From positions 1 to 64,000 of the forward strand of contig RCSZ01000022.1 in NCBI GenBank assembly GCA_014898425.1: a DNA stretch of 64,000 nucleotides, in the 5' to 3' direction. The notes under the pieces are model-generated. The model ran no database searches, had not been told where the DNA came from, and was given only the letters and a program-made list of their open reading frames with translations. The position numbers and the translations under genes are program-made. Origin of the DNA: Botryotinia globosa. Lineage: Eukaryota > Ascomycota > Leotiomycetes > Helotiales > Sclerotiniaceae. Shown here one piece after another: positions 35,001-48,157 of the stretch. How positions within the stretch are numbered: the first letter of the stretch is position 1; the number at the start of each line of letters is the position of its first letter.

Positions 35001-37463
35001 TAAAGAATTTATTTAAAATACAAAATCTATATCAATTATTATTAAAAGTATATTTATCGAAGTATATAACTTTATAAATATTATTGAAAAATATTATTAT
35101 TTATTATATTATATATATAAGATTTTAATAAAAGAATTTGAAAATTATAATTTAATCAAAATAATAATTCTTCAAATAATAATGAAAGTTATAAATAATA
35201 TAGTGAAGTTGAATGGATTTGTTTTTATATTATTAGTTTATAGAATATATTTCAAATTAAATGATATTAATTTATTAATTGTAATAATTATTCAATATAC
35301 AAAAGTTATAAAAAAAGCTATAATAGAAATATATTATATTTAAATTAAAAGATAAATTATAGAGATATTGAAATTAAGAAATAGATTGTTTATAATATCT
35401 ATTCTTATTTTGCTATTAAATTCAGAAGTTTTAATATAGAAAGAAGGGAAAGATAATAATATATTGGATAAATAGATTAGATTGTATATTTTAATTGAAA
35501 TAAACAAAGAGATATATAAGATAGAATTTTCTAATAAATCAATTAAATTTCGATTTATATCTATATAATCTTTTTATATAGAATTTAAAGGAATAAAATT
35601 AAAAAACAATTATACAAATAATAATAATGATAATATTATAATTATTGATATATTATATATAAAGATATTATAACCCCAAATATTATTATCAGTAGTATAA
35701 TTAAATATATAATTATATTATTATATAAAAAGTAATTTGATTAAAATGATTAATATAATAGATATTAATAAAAAATATATTGCGAAATTATTACAATTAA
35801 TTATATTCTTATAAAATAATATATCTATAAGATATATAAAGTTATAATATAAGAAAATTGATAAATTAATGAAGAATGGAGTTTTTAAAATTATTTCAAA
35901 AAATAATATTTTATTTGAAATAAAATTCTTCAAATTATATTTTATTAATGAAATAAAAAGAAAAGATATTAATAAGATATATGCAAAGTTATAATTAATA
36001 ATTCAGGTATATTAAGATAAAAATAAAATTATTGTTTTAATATAATCACCCATTATTCAATATATTAATCAATGTATTATTTTTATATTTGCTATTATTC
36101 TATAAGTATTGAATAAATATATTCAAATCTATTTGCAGAATATTACACAAATATACACTCAATCGATTATAATTTTGAATAAATTTATTTATATAGAAAT
36201 ATTAAAAGAGATTGGATTTAAGAATAGATATATTCTATATATTATAAAACTTTTATATAATATTTTTGAAACAGAAAATCATTGATTTGGAATTTATTAT
36301 AATTATTATAGGGATAAGCTGAATATAATATAATTTATATATAATTTTTGTCTACTCTATTCAATCGATAATATTAATATTATAAAGCTTCAAATTGATA
36401 ATACTCTTATAATTATAAATAAGAGATTTGTATATTTAAAATAAAAGCAATTGAGTAAGACTAATTTTATAATTAAAAATAGAAAGCAATTTATAAAAGA
36501 TTATTCATTCAAATTTAATAGTTACTTAATTACTCTCAAAAATAATAAGATTTATTTCAATTAAAAAAAACAATATAATAATATTAGAATAATTACAACT
36601 AGAAATATCGATATATATAGAATAAGAAAAAAAGTTTAGAAAAATGTTATTCTGAAAAATCAATATATTATTCAATATACAAAGAAAGTATATATTATAA
36701 TTATATATCAATTAAAAGTATTTTATTATCTTTTTATTATTGTTTAAATAATAGATTCAAAGAAAGAAAATATAAACAAATTTAATAAAGTTATTAAATA
36801 GTAAATGGACAATTCGAAAAGAGGATTTATATTTGTATCTTTAGATATAAATTTTATTAAATTAGTTGTTTTCATTGATACATCATTTGTTAATAATATT
36901 GATTTATTATTACAAATTAATTATGTGATCTGTTTAATAAACAAATATAATAATATTAATATTATATATTAGATATCAATTAAATATAAAAGAATTATTA
37001 AAAGTGTATTAGCTTTTGAGCTATATATATTGGTTTTAAATTTCGATATTGAAGCTGTTATTAAAGGTATTATTAATATTATTTTTAAGTTTAAAAAGCT
37101 AATACTATTTATATTTTGTATAAATTCAAAATTATTATATAATTTATTAATTAAACTTGATATGAGTATAGAAAAACAGCTTCTAATCGATATTATAGCT
37201 TTAAAATAATATTATAAGAATAGAAAGATTATAAAGATTAAATAGATTAATAAAAAATCGAATCCTACAAATACTATAATCAAAAATGATATATATTAAG
37301 TATTAAAAGATTTAATTAATATTAATAAAATAATCATTAAAATAATATATTGAATAAAAAAAGGGTAGTAATATAAAAGCTAAATAAAACTAAGAGAATA
37401 CTATATCTAAAATAAATTATAAATTAAAATATATAATCGTATTCATTTTTAAAGAGTTATTAA

Positions 37464-37633
37464 TATCAGAATATCAATTATATAATCAAAGAGAGTATTG
37501 TATTAACTAATATTGTATTAATATTTCTATATATATTTAATATCTAACTTTTTATAATTAATAATAATCAAAAACAAATACAATTATATAGAACTAAGTA
37601 CTTACACTTATATCAACCAAGTTGATACCAATA
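37464..37633 (+). repeat. 3' LTR of the plus-strand copia element
   Basis: 170 bp, start changed to TATCAGAATATC and end to GATACCAATA by transitions. Followed directly by GTATG. Confidence 0.85.
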
Positions 37634-37638
37634 GTATG

Positions 37639-38754
37639 GGCTAATAATGCTGTGGTTAGTGAAAGCGAAGACGTATGGAGTAGTTTCGGTAGTGCGAGTG
37701 AGAGCCTGAGAGGAAATTTAAGCACAATGTTAAGGACAGGACGGCGTTTGACCATCTATTCCTGGCAGGAGTTCCGTGGAGAAAAGAGATGCGAACAAAA
37801 AATTCATCGTCTCTCCTCATATTTTCCTATTTACCTGTGGTTGGACTTTCTAAGAAATGATTGATCACCACATCTAATCATCTCTTATGAGGATCAAGTC
37901 GGCTGGAAGTGCTCATTCATACCCCTAAAAATTCTACAAATTCCCCCCAATACTCACATACTCCATGCCTAATATCATATTAATAATGAACCCCACAAGC
38001 CTTCTCAAAAGACCTTGCGCACATATATTTCTGCCCCGTCAATAAGCGTGAGATCACTCGATAGCTCTCGAACTTCTCAAGGCGAACACCTTTTGACAAG
38101 CGAAATTCCATCTATCACACTCTTATAACTCCAAAAATTCTTGAAATGGCCGTCCGGGGTATTAAACCGCAACTGTAAAGGTGGCAATGGCGGGATAATT
38201 GAAGGGATCTACGACCCCACCACAGTACTATTTCTGTTGTAGTTGAACATTTAATCAACTCCCCCCGCCCAAGAAGACACAGTGGTGCTAGAGTGCTGCA
38301 ACACATTTTTTTTCATGGATTTTAGCTTGCCAGACACTGCTTAAATCACCTGAAAGATTCTTTTAATGCACTCAGCAGTGTTGATATCGCACATTTTGAA
38401 TGTACAGTCTTACCCAGAGATGACATTTGGCTTTGTAGCCATGGAAGTATTCGAAATATACCTCCAAACAAGTTGATACCACTTGAGCACAAAAGTATTC
38501 TGCCCTATAATAAAACACATCATATAATCGAGCTCCTATATCAAATCACCCCATTGCAAAAAACTTTGTATTTGAGGATGTTATGGAGTTGAAGCAAAAT
38601 GTAGTGGTGTATTAAGGATCTTCATTGTGGAGATGATTGAGAGAGTGTTGGAATAGTATATGGAGACGCCAATTTGCAGGTGGCAAGATGGAAGGGTGAG
38701 TCCTACAATAGAAACACAGCTAATCTCATGCGACTAACGTGGTGAATTATTAAC
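37639..38754. other. Balanced sequence without a supported gene
   Basis: Begins with a protein-like frame without ATG (37622-37864, overlapping the LTR end) whose coding status is doubtful. Nothing else recognisable. Confidence 0.35.
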
Positions 38755-39099
38755 TTAACTATAGAGCAATCTACCATCTGAAATGTGACTCTCATTTGCT
38801 AGATTATTGAGCAGGATATTATGGCATAAGTATCTCCATAAATAATTATTTCTGCTGAAGGGACTCGACATTTCCATTTCTAATTGAAGCGTTTTTTTTG
38901 TTTTTTTTTGTTTTTTTTTGGAAGATAAGGTGGGGGATTCGCCGGTGGTGTAGCCGAGGAGATTGGAGAAATCGCCTCTACCTACTATAAAGTTTCGTGT
39001 TGTTGATGGAGTGTATCTTGTGCCGTCTTCTATTATCATAACTGATGTCCATACAGCGTCTGCACCGGAGAGCTGCACTGGATCTGTTGAATCTAGCAG
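38755..39099 (-). pseudogene. Possible exon or gene fragment
   Basis: 114-codon open frame, minus strand, with no start ATG. Its first ~55 residues are convincingly protein-like (STDPVQLSGADAVWTSV, then TRNFIVGRGDFSNLLGYTTG). It then passes into a Lys-rich run encoded by a T/G homopolymer-like tract (38891-38921). An AG acceptor sits immediately before the frame. Probably a surviving exon of a decayed gene; family unknown. Confidence 0.3.
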
Positions 39100-39257
39100 C
39101 TAGAATTCCAACGACTCCAGTCTTCTGTATATATATAGTTCAGAGGAAGTTCTTATATGTATAAACAGAAGATGAATGTGTTGTGTCTATGCCGAATTTC
39201 AATTTTATTATGTTCTGTAATGAATGCAACTTGGTGACATCAGAATAACATTTCACA

Positions 39258-40290
39258 ATGTCAAGTATTTCAATCGATAAACTTCCGCAGTATGCCCATG
39301 CGGGATTGATACATTTGGAAAAGCATTACACATCGAGGACATGCAGTCGAGACTATCAAGTATATACACGGAAATCCAGCAGCTTCCCAGAAATTTCTGA
39401 ACTCCATGAATGCAAGCAACTTGTCAAAATTGTACCACTGACAAAATTTGACACTCGATTTGACTATTTTTATGATCAAGAAAGCAGGAAATTCTCTCTA
39501 TTATATCAGGGCGACTTACATGAGTGGTTCGTACATCTTCACATTTCATCAACATAACTGTCAAGAATTACCATTTCTGGGATCGATCTTGACAATGCAA
39601 CAACCATTAGAACATATGTCATAGCCAATATTCTATGATATTACACAAATCAGTTGAGACGGTATGTTTTTGTATAAGTCAAATACACATGCAATCCAGT
39701 GTCAATGTTCCCGGTTGAAGCATATGTCGAATCCCGAGAAAAGCGAAGAAAACAAGATTTTATGTGCAATGTATTAACCCAGTCCACTCTAATGACAGGC
39801 ATATTCGGGGGCCTCGATAACAGAACTACAGTCGAGATGGGATTCAAAGAGAAAGAGGGGACTCGTGACATGGAACATAGAACACGCAAAGATGACAAGT
39901 TGGGTTTCACGTGCTGTGGTCACATTGCTTACTCAGAGGATACAGGCAAGTCCAGAAGAGTCACCGGTTTCATGGAGTCAACTGGAGAATATCTAGTCTA
40001 CTACATGGGTCCAACATTCGGCAAAGGTCTTGGTGGCATAGTGGACATTAACCAGCGAATGAATAGCGCCCGAAAAAAAATTCCAGGAGGCGATCCCAGT
40101 ATCCGAACAAACTGAAATGGTGGTACCGCCAATATATACTCTTTGTTGCTTTGGAAAGGTACTATTCATCTCAATATCTCTGGGAATTTTGGTACATCTC
40201 ATGCCAAGTGGAATGATGATAGATAGTGTAATGTACCACTATAAACGACTGAATCCAGTCCCATCCAATAGTAGAAATGCTATCATATGA
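39258..40290 (+). pseudogene. Decayed gene of an unrecognised family, with A8 frameshift
   Basis: ATG 39258 opens a frame encoding about 90 protein-like residues, followed by a possible donor near 39529. A second long frame from about 39699 encodes ~125 residues (KLGFTCCGHIAYSEDTG, then SRRVTGFMES, then DINQRMNSARKK). At the eight-A run 40073-40080 the frame breaks. One base fewer continues into 69 further open codons (QEAIPVSEQTEMVVPPIY, then membrane-like LFISISLGILVHLM) ending at TGA 40288-40290. The middle part (39545-39690) cannot be spliced in consistent phase. A related decayed copy lies at 49181-50335. Recent decay is likelier than a functional gene, but a base-calling error in the A run would also explain the shift. 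Confidence 0.45.
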
Positions 40291-41050
40291 AATAAAATTC
40301 ATCAAATATAATCTGTTGGTATTCTTCTCATTATGTCGATACTTCCAGGATAATAGGCTGACAACCAAGAACTCTGCTCGCATCTGAACACACAGTTCAA
40401 CCAGGGTTTATAACACGGGCTCCGGCAACTACAAAGGTATTCCCTGGCCATATTTCAAGACCACTTGTTACAACAGAGCTTGTTGGACATATTGAAGACT
40501 ACAAATGACAGCTCTGCTGCCACGCAGGATAATTTTACTGGTGAAGATATGATGATATGTTTCTTTGATATACCTCTAAGTTATAATGTCATGATTATCT
40601 CAAGAAAATTCGCTAATTTTGGTGGGCTCGAAATCATTTCTACATGCGCGTATCCTCTCTTCGCTCAAAACAATATACCTATTGTAGGTGAAGAACTATG
40701 TAGTCACAAGTACGAGTGGTGAAAAACACCTTGTAACAACCATTGTATTGGCTAATAGAACAAGACTAAAGCAGCCCGGGCAGAGAAGAGAATCAAGAGC
40801 AGTATTCTTACTAGTATTGCTCGTATTCCGTATACTAATTCATATAATAATATGTATTCATTTTTTTGAAAATATTTATATAAATGATATTGAATTATAT
40901 ATTACTAAAAATATTCAATATTATCTTAATACTGAATATTATTAAAAGTATATAGAAATATAGAAATATTTATTTCTAATCTATTTTAAAACAAAAATAT
41001 TCATTCCTAATTCATTTTAGAACAAAAATATACATTTCAAATCAAATTCT
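40291..41050. other. Further coding-like fragments, then AT-rich flank
   Basis: Between about 40398 and 40830 three short protein-like pieces occur in different frames (ITRAPATTKVFPGHISRPLV; EDMMICFFDIPLSYNV; YVVTSTSGEKHLVTTIVLAN). They may continue the decayed gene before them. From 40850 the sequence is AT-rich up to the gypsy element. Confidence 0.35.
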
Positions 41051-41055
41051 CGTAT

Positions 41056-41205
41056 TGTTAAGATGCAGGTAAAGACTTATATTGTACTATAAAGATTCTA
41101 AGTGCTATGAAAGGTTGAGGTCCTATTATAGGAAATAGGACACACTAAGGGCCCACTAAGGGTCCATACCTGAGACATGAAGACAATGTAATTGGCGTTG
41201 TAATA
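41056..41205 (-). repeat. Gypsy 3' LTR
   Basis: 150 bp. On the plus strand it begins TGTTAAGATGCAGG and ends GGCGTTGTAATA, the RIP form of GGCGCCGTGACA in the partner. It is followed by the complement of the polypurine tract (CCCCCCCTTTAGGG). Confidence 0.85.
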
Positions 41206-41256
41206 GTACCCCCCCTTTAGGGTTTACTTATTTCAAGCAAACTAAAGCATAATACT

Positions 41257-41281
41257 AACTTTGCTATTTTTCAGCAAAGTT
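41257..41281. repeat. 25-bp hairpin, copy 1
   Basis: AACTTTGC, 9-base spacer, GCAAAGTT: perfect 8-bp stem. The same hairpin with one C/T change recurs at 46057-46081, 4,800 bp away inside the same gypsy element. Confidence 0.6.
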
Positions 41282-42030
41282 ATAGAAAATTGATTTATCA
41301 AGTCAACTTATATTATATTTGAATTAAATAGATAATGAAATTGATCAAATAAAATCCTAATATTTTCTGAAATAAACTCGAAATTACTCGAAACGATATT
41401 AAAAAACTCTAATTTTAATGAAAAAATTAAAGTGAATTCTTTTAAATATTTTAAAGATTATAATCAATTAACGAATCTTTTTTAATCTAATCAATTCTTA
41501 TTTAAAAATTATATTTGATATAATAATATCTATAATAATAGGTCTTTTAAATTCTATCTATATAGACAAATCTGATTTGTTTAGATTTATTAAATGAAAT
41601 ATAATAATATTTTAATTTAATAATCTTGATAACCAATAAAATAATTGAAATAATGAATTATAAAATATTAAGAAAACCTTAAAACTAATTAGAAGTTATA
41701 ATAGATAAATATATTTATAAATTTTAAGGACTTTATGAGGATTATCCTATTTATTATTATTCTTTTTTATTAGACAATTAGTTTATATATTTTTTGTATT
41801 AATTTATATTTTGTTACTTTTTTTATAAAAAGAAATATCAGTATAAATTCTATTAATATAATCTTTATATTTCTGAATTAATTAGATTACAAACACTTTT
41901 AATTTAATTAGAATAAGATTAAATCTATTTGTAATCTTATTAGCTTTTAAAAACTTTTGTTTTTTTTGATATAATAAATTCAAGAAGGTTGATGTAAATA
42001 GTTTGATATTGAGATATAGATAATAATTGT

Positions 42031-42160
42031 TGTCACGTGTACGGAAACAACCAGTAGAAGTCGTAAGCTTTACCACTAAGTCATATACGCAATCTGACCT
42101 CAAAATGCACAGTATCAGGAATTGAAGTCCTGATAGCTTACTACTATATATATCCTAACA
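42031..42160 (+). repeat. Solo TRIM LTR inside the gypsy element
   Basis: 130 bp, TGTCACGTGTACGG to ATCCTAACA, with perfect target duplication ATTGT (42026-42030, 42161-42165). Nearly unmutated by RIP although its host is heavily mutated, which gives the best view of the family consensus. Confidence 0.85.
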
Positions 42161-43488
42161 ATTGTAATTAATAAAGAATAGGAATATACTAATAGTTTCT
42201 AATATAATATTATTTAATAGAAATTCTATAAATAGAAATTAGTTAAACTAATTATTTTGATAAAAATTTATAAAAATATAAAGGTATTATTTAATTATAA
42301 TATTGATTCTTTTTATTTGATTATTAGATTTAAGATGAAATGAGAAAGAATGTTTTAAAGTGATTCATAAATATTCGAATAAATATTTTCAGAATTCAGA
42401 AATAAATTAGAAACTTTTATCGAATATAATATTATCAGAAATATTATATAAATAATAAATCTTATTAACAAATTGATTTATAAATTTCTCTATAAATAGT
42501 TTTACAATTAATATGAAATATTATATTTTGATTAAATAGTAGATAATTATAATAATATATTAACATTTCTTTTTATAATATTTATTAATTAATAATAGTA
42601 TAATATAATCAATAAAGATATTAGATTCAAAGCAAAATGATATTAATAAAGATTTAAGAAATCTAAATATAATAAAATTAAAAGTTTTGATATAAAAACA
42701 AAATTAACAAATTTATATGAATATTTTAATCTCTTTGAATATATTAGATTATTAATATATATAAAAAACGAGATCGATAGTTTTGATACAATTGAAATGT
42801 TTAAATAGTTTGATTGAATATATGTAATATATGATTTATATATAAAGTTTGATGAAAAGGAAAATAAAAAGGTAATTATAATAAAAGATTTTATCATTTA
42901 TTAATTTATAATCTTATAAAATTATTCAAAAATCCTTTCGAATATCTAATAACTAATAATAAGCAAAAAAGTTCTAAAATATTATATACATAATTATAAT
43001 TAATCCAAATGATCTATACACTTTATTAATAAAATTATTAATCAGTTTATTAATATTAGAAATAATTATATCTATTAAAACTATAATCAAATCTAAATCA
43101 TTATTCGTTTATCAAATAATATCTTTAAATATAATAATATCAAATACTTTTTCTAAAAGAATTATTTATAAGTAGTTTTTGATTTAATTATTATTAGAAT
43201 CAATATATATTAAATAATCTTTAACTTTGCAATTCAAAGAATTAGAGCAAACAACTTTATAATTAAATTGATATATAATATAGAAATTAAATTTAAATAA
43301 GAATTCGATTTATTTAATTTAATATTAATTTAATATTCTTATTAATATAAAGTATTCAAAGTTTTTATAATTAATAATAATTTCGAATAATTTTTAAATA
43401 CTATATAATTCCAATCTTTATTCTTCTAATAATTTTATAGTTATTAAAAATTCTTTATTATAAATCTTATAATTATATTTAGTAGTAT

Positions 43489-43849
43489 TGTTAGGATATA
43501 TATATAGTAGTAAGCTATCAGGACTTCAATCTCTGATACTATGCTTTTTGATCAGATTGCGTATGTGACTTAATAGTAAAGCTTACAACTTTTATTGATT
43601 GTTTTTATATATATAATAAAGTATTAGGGATTAAATATATTATATAGTTAATTATATAAATAAATATTCTTTATAATTATTAATCTTTTTAGAATAAAAA
43701 GAATAAAAGAAGGAAGTTCTATTAGGATATATATATAGTAGTAAGCTATTAGGACTTCAATCTTTAATACTATGCTTTTTGATCAGATTGCGTATATAGC
43801 TTAGTAGTAAAGCTTACGACTTCTACTGGTTGTTTCCGTACACGTGACA
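43489..43849 (-). mobile_element. TRIM element, 361 bp
   Basis: Minus-strand copy with two 130-bp LTRs (43489-43618, 43720-43849) around 101 bp of non-coding sequence, and perfect target duplication AGTAT (43484-43488, 43850-43854). The upper-coordinate LTR keeps CACGTGACA; the other reads TATATAATA there. Its internal part matches the first portion of 44752-45023, so about 170 bp has been lost. Terminal-repeat retrotransposons in miniature depend on proteins supplied by other elements; no coding capacity exists here. It interrupts the gypsy RNase H region. Confidence 0.8.
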
Positions 43850-44610
43850 AGTATTATATTTCAAAAAGAAATATATTATTAGATATAAATATTCTTTATT
43901 ATTATATTACAAAAGGATATTATTTGTGATTCAATTGGAAATATTAATTTCGATGATTATATAGCAATAATAATTAAATTTAATAAGAATTGAAGTAAAG
44001 AAGAAAGCATTTTTTAATATTATAAAAGTATTTTCTTATTCGAAAATTTATCTCTATATCCTTTTCTTCTTTAGAAGATAATTAAGGGGTTTCGTAATCT
44101 TAAAAAAATTGTAAATAAAATATTGATAAAAATTAATAAATCTGAGAAAGTATTAAAGGTTTTTAAATTTAATTAATGATTTTTAATTTAATATAATATC
44201 GACTTTTTTTAAATCTATTTTTATATCCTTTGAGGTGATAATCAAATCGAGATATTTAATTCTTTTTGTTTCGAATTTATATTTATTAATATCAATCTAT
44301 AATTTGATATTAATTAATCATTAAATAATCTTATAGATATATTCTTTATAATCTGTAATATTCTTGAAGTAAATTAAAATATTATTCAAATATAATATAC
44401 AAATCCTATTCAAAAGATTAAAAAGAATATAATTAATATAATTCTGAAATAAGATTGATATGTTGTAAAGTTTGAAAAATATTATTAATAATTCGAATAA
44501 ATTAAAACGAATAGTAAAAACGGTTTTTTATTTATAGTTTTTTGTAATTTATAATTTATTAAAGATAATAATAATATCGAACTTAATGTAGATTTTAGTA
44601 TGGTATAAGG

Positions 44611-45166
44611 TGTCACGTGCATGAAACTGAGATACATGGAACTAATAGAAGTTGTAAGCTTTATCACTATACTATATATATAATCTGACTAAAAGACATA
44701 GTATTAGAGATTGAAGTTCTGATAGCTTATTATTATATATATATCTTAATAAAACTTCTTTCTTTTATTCTTTTTGTTTTAAAAAGACTAATAATTATAA
44801 AGGATATTTATTTATATAATTAACTATATGATTTATAATATTATAATTATATTAATATATTCTTAATATTAAAAAAAATTATTAATGAATTTAGAATATT
44901 CAATTATTAAGCAAATATATTCTTACTTTTGATTTACTTTTTATTAAGAAAATCTATTTCTAATTAAACAAACCTTAATCAAAAATCCCAGAATAATATC
45001 TATTTAATTAATCCCTGATACTCTATTATATATATAAAACTAATATATATATAGAACTAATAGAAATTATAAGCTTTATTATTACACCATATATACAATC
45101 TAATTAAAAGGCACAGTATCAGGGATTGAAGTCCTAACAGCTTACTACTATATATATATCCTAACA
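44611..45166 (+). mobile_element. TRIM element, 556 bp
   Basis: LTRs 44611-44751 and 45024-45166 surround a 272-bp non-coding interior (CTTTCTTTTATTCTTTTTG start, ATCCCTGATACTC end). Flanks TAAGG (44606-44610) and TGAAG (45167-45171) are both one transition from TGAGG, so a RIP-altered target duplication is likely. The interior contains the uninterrupted form of the site where element A copy 2 sits in the TRIM at 11456-12882. Confidence 0.7.
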
Positions 45167-46000
45167 TGAAGTGATTAATTAGAAACGAGATTTTCGAATA
45201 AATCTTTTATTTGAATTATTATTAAATTATTTATAAATTATCTAAAACTCAATTAGGGATATTAAATAATTTTTATTATATAATAATTTTCTATCTAATA
45301 TAATCTTAATTTTATAATTCTATAAATATTATAATAAAAGTTTATTAGTAAAGGAGGGTAGAAACTTTGGGTATAAATTATAAAATTAGAGAAATAATTT
45401 ATTTTGGATTTCTATTATAAAAGGGATAAATTAATCTGTTTTTTCTATAAATTTATTAATATTATTATTCATTAAATCTTGATGTAATTGAATAGAATCT
45501 TTGATTATTATATAATATAGATTATAGATTCTGTTTAATTTGTTCTAAAATACTTTTGTAATATAAATATTATTATTCCTATAAAATTATATAAAACTAT
45601 TAATTATAAAGAATTTATATTCTATATTTGGGGGTAAATATTTCATATAATATAAAATGACTTATTTAAAGGATTTAGTAATAATAATAATAGTAAAGAT
45701 AAAGTACTTTGATTTTATAATGATTTTTTGTATTTCCTAGAATTAGTAATGAATCAAGTTGAAGTTGATTTCAAGATTGATTGATTAAAAATTATTCTAA
45801 GTTGAATATCTGTTTTATTATTGATATAACGAATATAATATAAATTTAAATTAAATACTTTAGAGTTTTATTTAAATATTTTGGGATCAACGATATTGAG
45901 GTTTCTTTGAATATTTAAAGTTTTAATAGATTCAAGAATTATTAATTAATCTTAGAATAGTAATAAGATATTTTCAAAGTTTTTATTGATAATTTGTTTT

Positions 46001-46030
46001 ATAAAAACTGATTTCAAAATCAGTTTTTAT
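46001..46030. repeat. 30-bp near-perfect palindrome
   Basis: ATAAAAACTGATTT, CA, AAATCAGTTTTTAT: a 14-bp perfect stem with a two-base loop. Lies 26 bp before the hairpin at 46057. Confidence 0.7.
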
Positions 46031-46056
46031 AAAAGCAGTTTAAAATCGATTAATAT

Positions 46057-46081
46057 AACTTTGCCATTTTTCAGCAAAGTT
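46057..46081. repeat. 25-bp hairpin, copy 2
   Basis: AACTTTGC, 9-base spacer, GCAAAGTT, identical to 41257-41281 except for one transition in the spacer. Confidence 0.6.
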
Positions 46082-47522
46082 ATTTTATAATTATCAATTA
46101 TATTAAGAATAATAATTATTATAAAGTTAATAGAGTAATAATATCTTAAATAATATATAGATATAAACTTGAATATTATTACTAATCAATTAATAATAGG
46201 ATTATAGTATTGAAGCTATAAAAAACCAAGAATTATCGAGTTTATAATCAATAAAGTAATAATATAAAATAAACTAATCTTTTTATAATTATTGATTTAT
46301 ATATTTAGGAATATATACTAAAAAAAATATCAAAGAGCTTTCTATTGATTAGAAATAGATAGTAGATATAGAGAAAGGAATATATAGATATTAAAAGCTT
46401 AAAAACAATTTTTCTATTGAAGAAGTTATAATCTATAGCTTTATTATTTATAAAACTAATAAATAGAATAATTATATTAAATATAAAAGAGATTTCTATT
46501 AAGATTTTAAAAGATTTATTATTTATTAATTCAAAATATAAAGAATCTCTAAATATAATTGATTTTCTAATTTACAAAAATAAATTTTTTATAAAGAAAA
46601 ATCTTGATTTGTAATTATAAATCGAGATCAATCTTTTGATATATTAAATTGAGGAATTAAGTTTTCATTTTCTTTTGAATAAATAGATTCCTTAATATGT
46701 TTTTTAGATTAGTTTTTTAAACAAAGTTAAAAGAAATTGAAAGAGTATAGTATAATAACATAATTGAGAAGTGATTAATAGACAAGGTTTAATATAAGAG
46801 GGTAATGATATTGTAATAAATTAAAAAGTAATTTATAGATGGATTTTGATATAAGAAAGTAATAGTATTTTAATAGAATTTAAAACTCTAATATTAATTG
46901 ATTATAAAAAAACGATTAATATAAGGATTATATTTTATTTTATATTTTATATTATATTATATTTTATATTATTGATTTGTTTCTTGTTGTAATTGTTTTT
47001 AATATAATTGGGTTTTATGTAATAAAAACAAAAATCAAATTCAAAATATTACTTTTGAATATAATAAGATTAAAGATATTGAGCTTAGTAAACAATATCC
47101 AATTATAAAAAATTACTAAAATAATCTAATATCAAAAAAGTTATAATTAAAATCAGCTTTTTATTATAAGATTTCGATTAATGACAATTAAAATTGATAT
47201 CCTAATTTTTATATTAATTATCGAAATAAGCTTTCTCTTCTAAATCATTATAGATATTCTATCATTAGATTATTCATACATTAATATTGATAATAAAGAA
47301 TTTGTTAATACAATTGATTGAAATATCAATTAGTTTCTATAAAACCTTAAATTTAAGATTAATGATTTGTTATTTAATAGTTTTTTTATATCTAATAATA
47401 AACTATTTGAATTCGATAATAAAATTATTAAATGGGATTTTCTTTATCTTATATTTATTATAATCTATAAAGGCTTTATATAATAAATTAAGAATCTGAT
47501 ATTATTTGTTTAGTTTATACCA

Positions 47523-48157
47523 GGGGCCTGCGAGCCCCCGGACCCCTTGCTTTTTGAGAAAGTATTATATAATTATATTTATAATTATAAAATCTAAAAA
47601 AGAAATTTTATTGAAAGCTTACAGGCGAAGTCGGTTTACCTTTTTTTATTCAGATTTTTTAATTTTATTCAGATTTTAGTAGATCACTTCATATCAAATG
47701 ATTAATTATATCATTGATCTATGAAAGCTATAGTATTAAAATAATTTTTATTAATATTAGATCAGTTACATTCAATATAAACCTTTTTTAATTGATTATA
47801 TAAGCTTTAGTTATATTTATACTATTTCAACTTCAATACTTTATAAAAACCTTAGTTTTGAAGCTAGCAATATAAAAAATATATTATTTGAAAGCCTTTA
47901 ATCTCTTATATATAGTTATTACTTTTTTTCTTTTTTATTCAATTTATATTAATTTAAATAAATTGATTCAAAAGATTCTATTATTAATTCAGCCACAATG
48001 TCACAATACTAAGAATGTTATAAAAGATTTATAATCAATCAGATGACTAGGATTGCGATTCATTTCAAGCCGATAGTTTCCGAATCGAATTTTATATATA
48101 TATATATATACCTTTGGCCCTCGCAGGCGGCAAGAATATTAAGGAGGTAAACCTCCA
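47523..48157 (+). repeat. Element A, copy 3 (inside the gypsy element)
   Basis: 635 bp with the best-preserved head (GGGGCCTGCGAG then CCCCCGGACCCC) and tail (GGCAAGAATATTAAGGAGG). Preceded by ACCA and followed by ATTA. Its middle differs from copies 1 and 2 in length near the 3' end. It lies in the gag-side third of the minus-strand gypsy. Confidence 0.65.

Larger units (their letters stand above)
31893..37633 (+). mobile_element. Full-length Ty1/copia LTR retrotransposon, RIP-inactivated
   Basis: 5,741 bp with 170-bp LTRs and perfect target duplication GTATG (31888-31892, 37634-37638). Domain order is copia: integrase core at about 34715-35030 (KFNYTIYIDIIYIE, LYIIDK), reverse transcriptase about 35860-36310, RNase H about 36830-37120 (FIDTSFVNN, KYKRIIKSVLAFELY, compare the copia FxDxSFANN and KxKRVTRSVLASE boxes). 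Stop codons and D-to-N type changes are spread throughout, so nothing is functional. The solo LTR at 22420 and the partial element at the right window edge belong to the same family. Confidence 0.9.

Noticed and set aside
44752..45023. TRIM interior as a possible small RNA or coding gene
   Set aside because: No frame, no pol III boxes, and sequence shared only with other TRIM copies.
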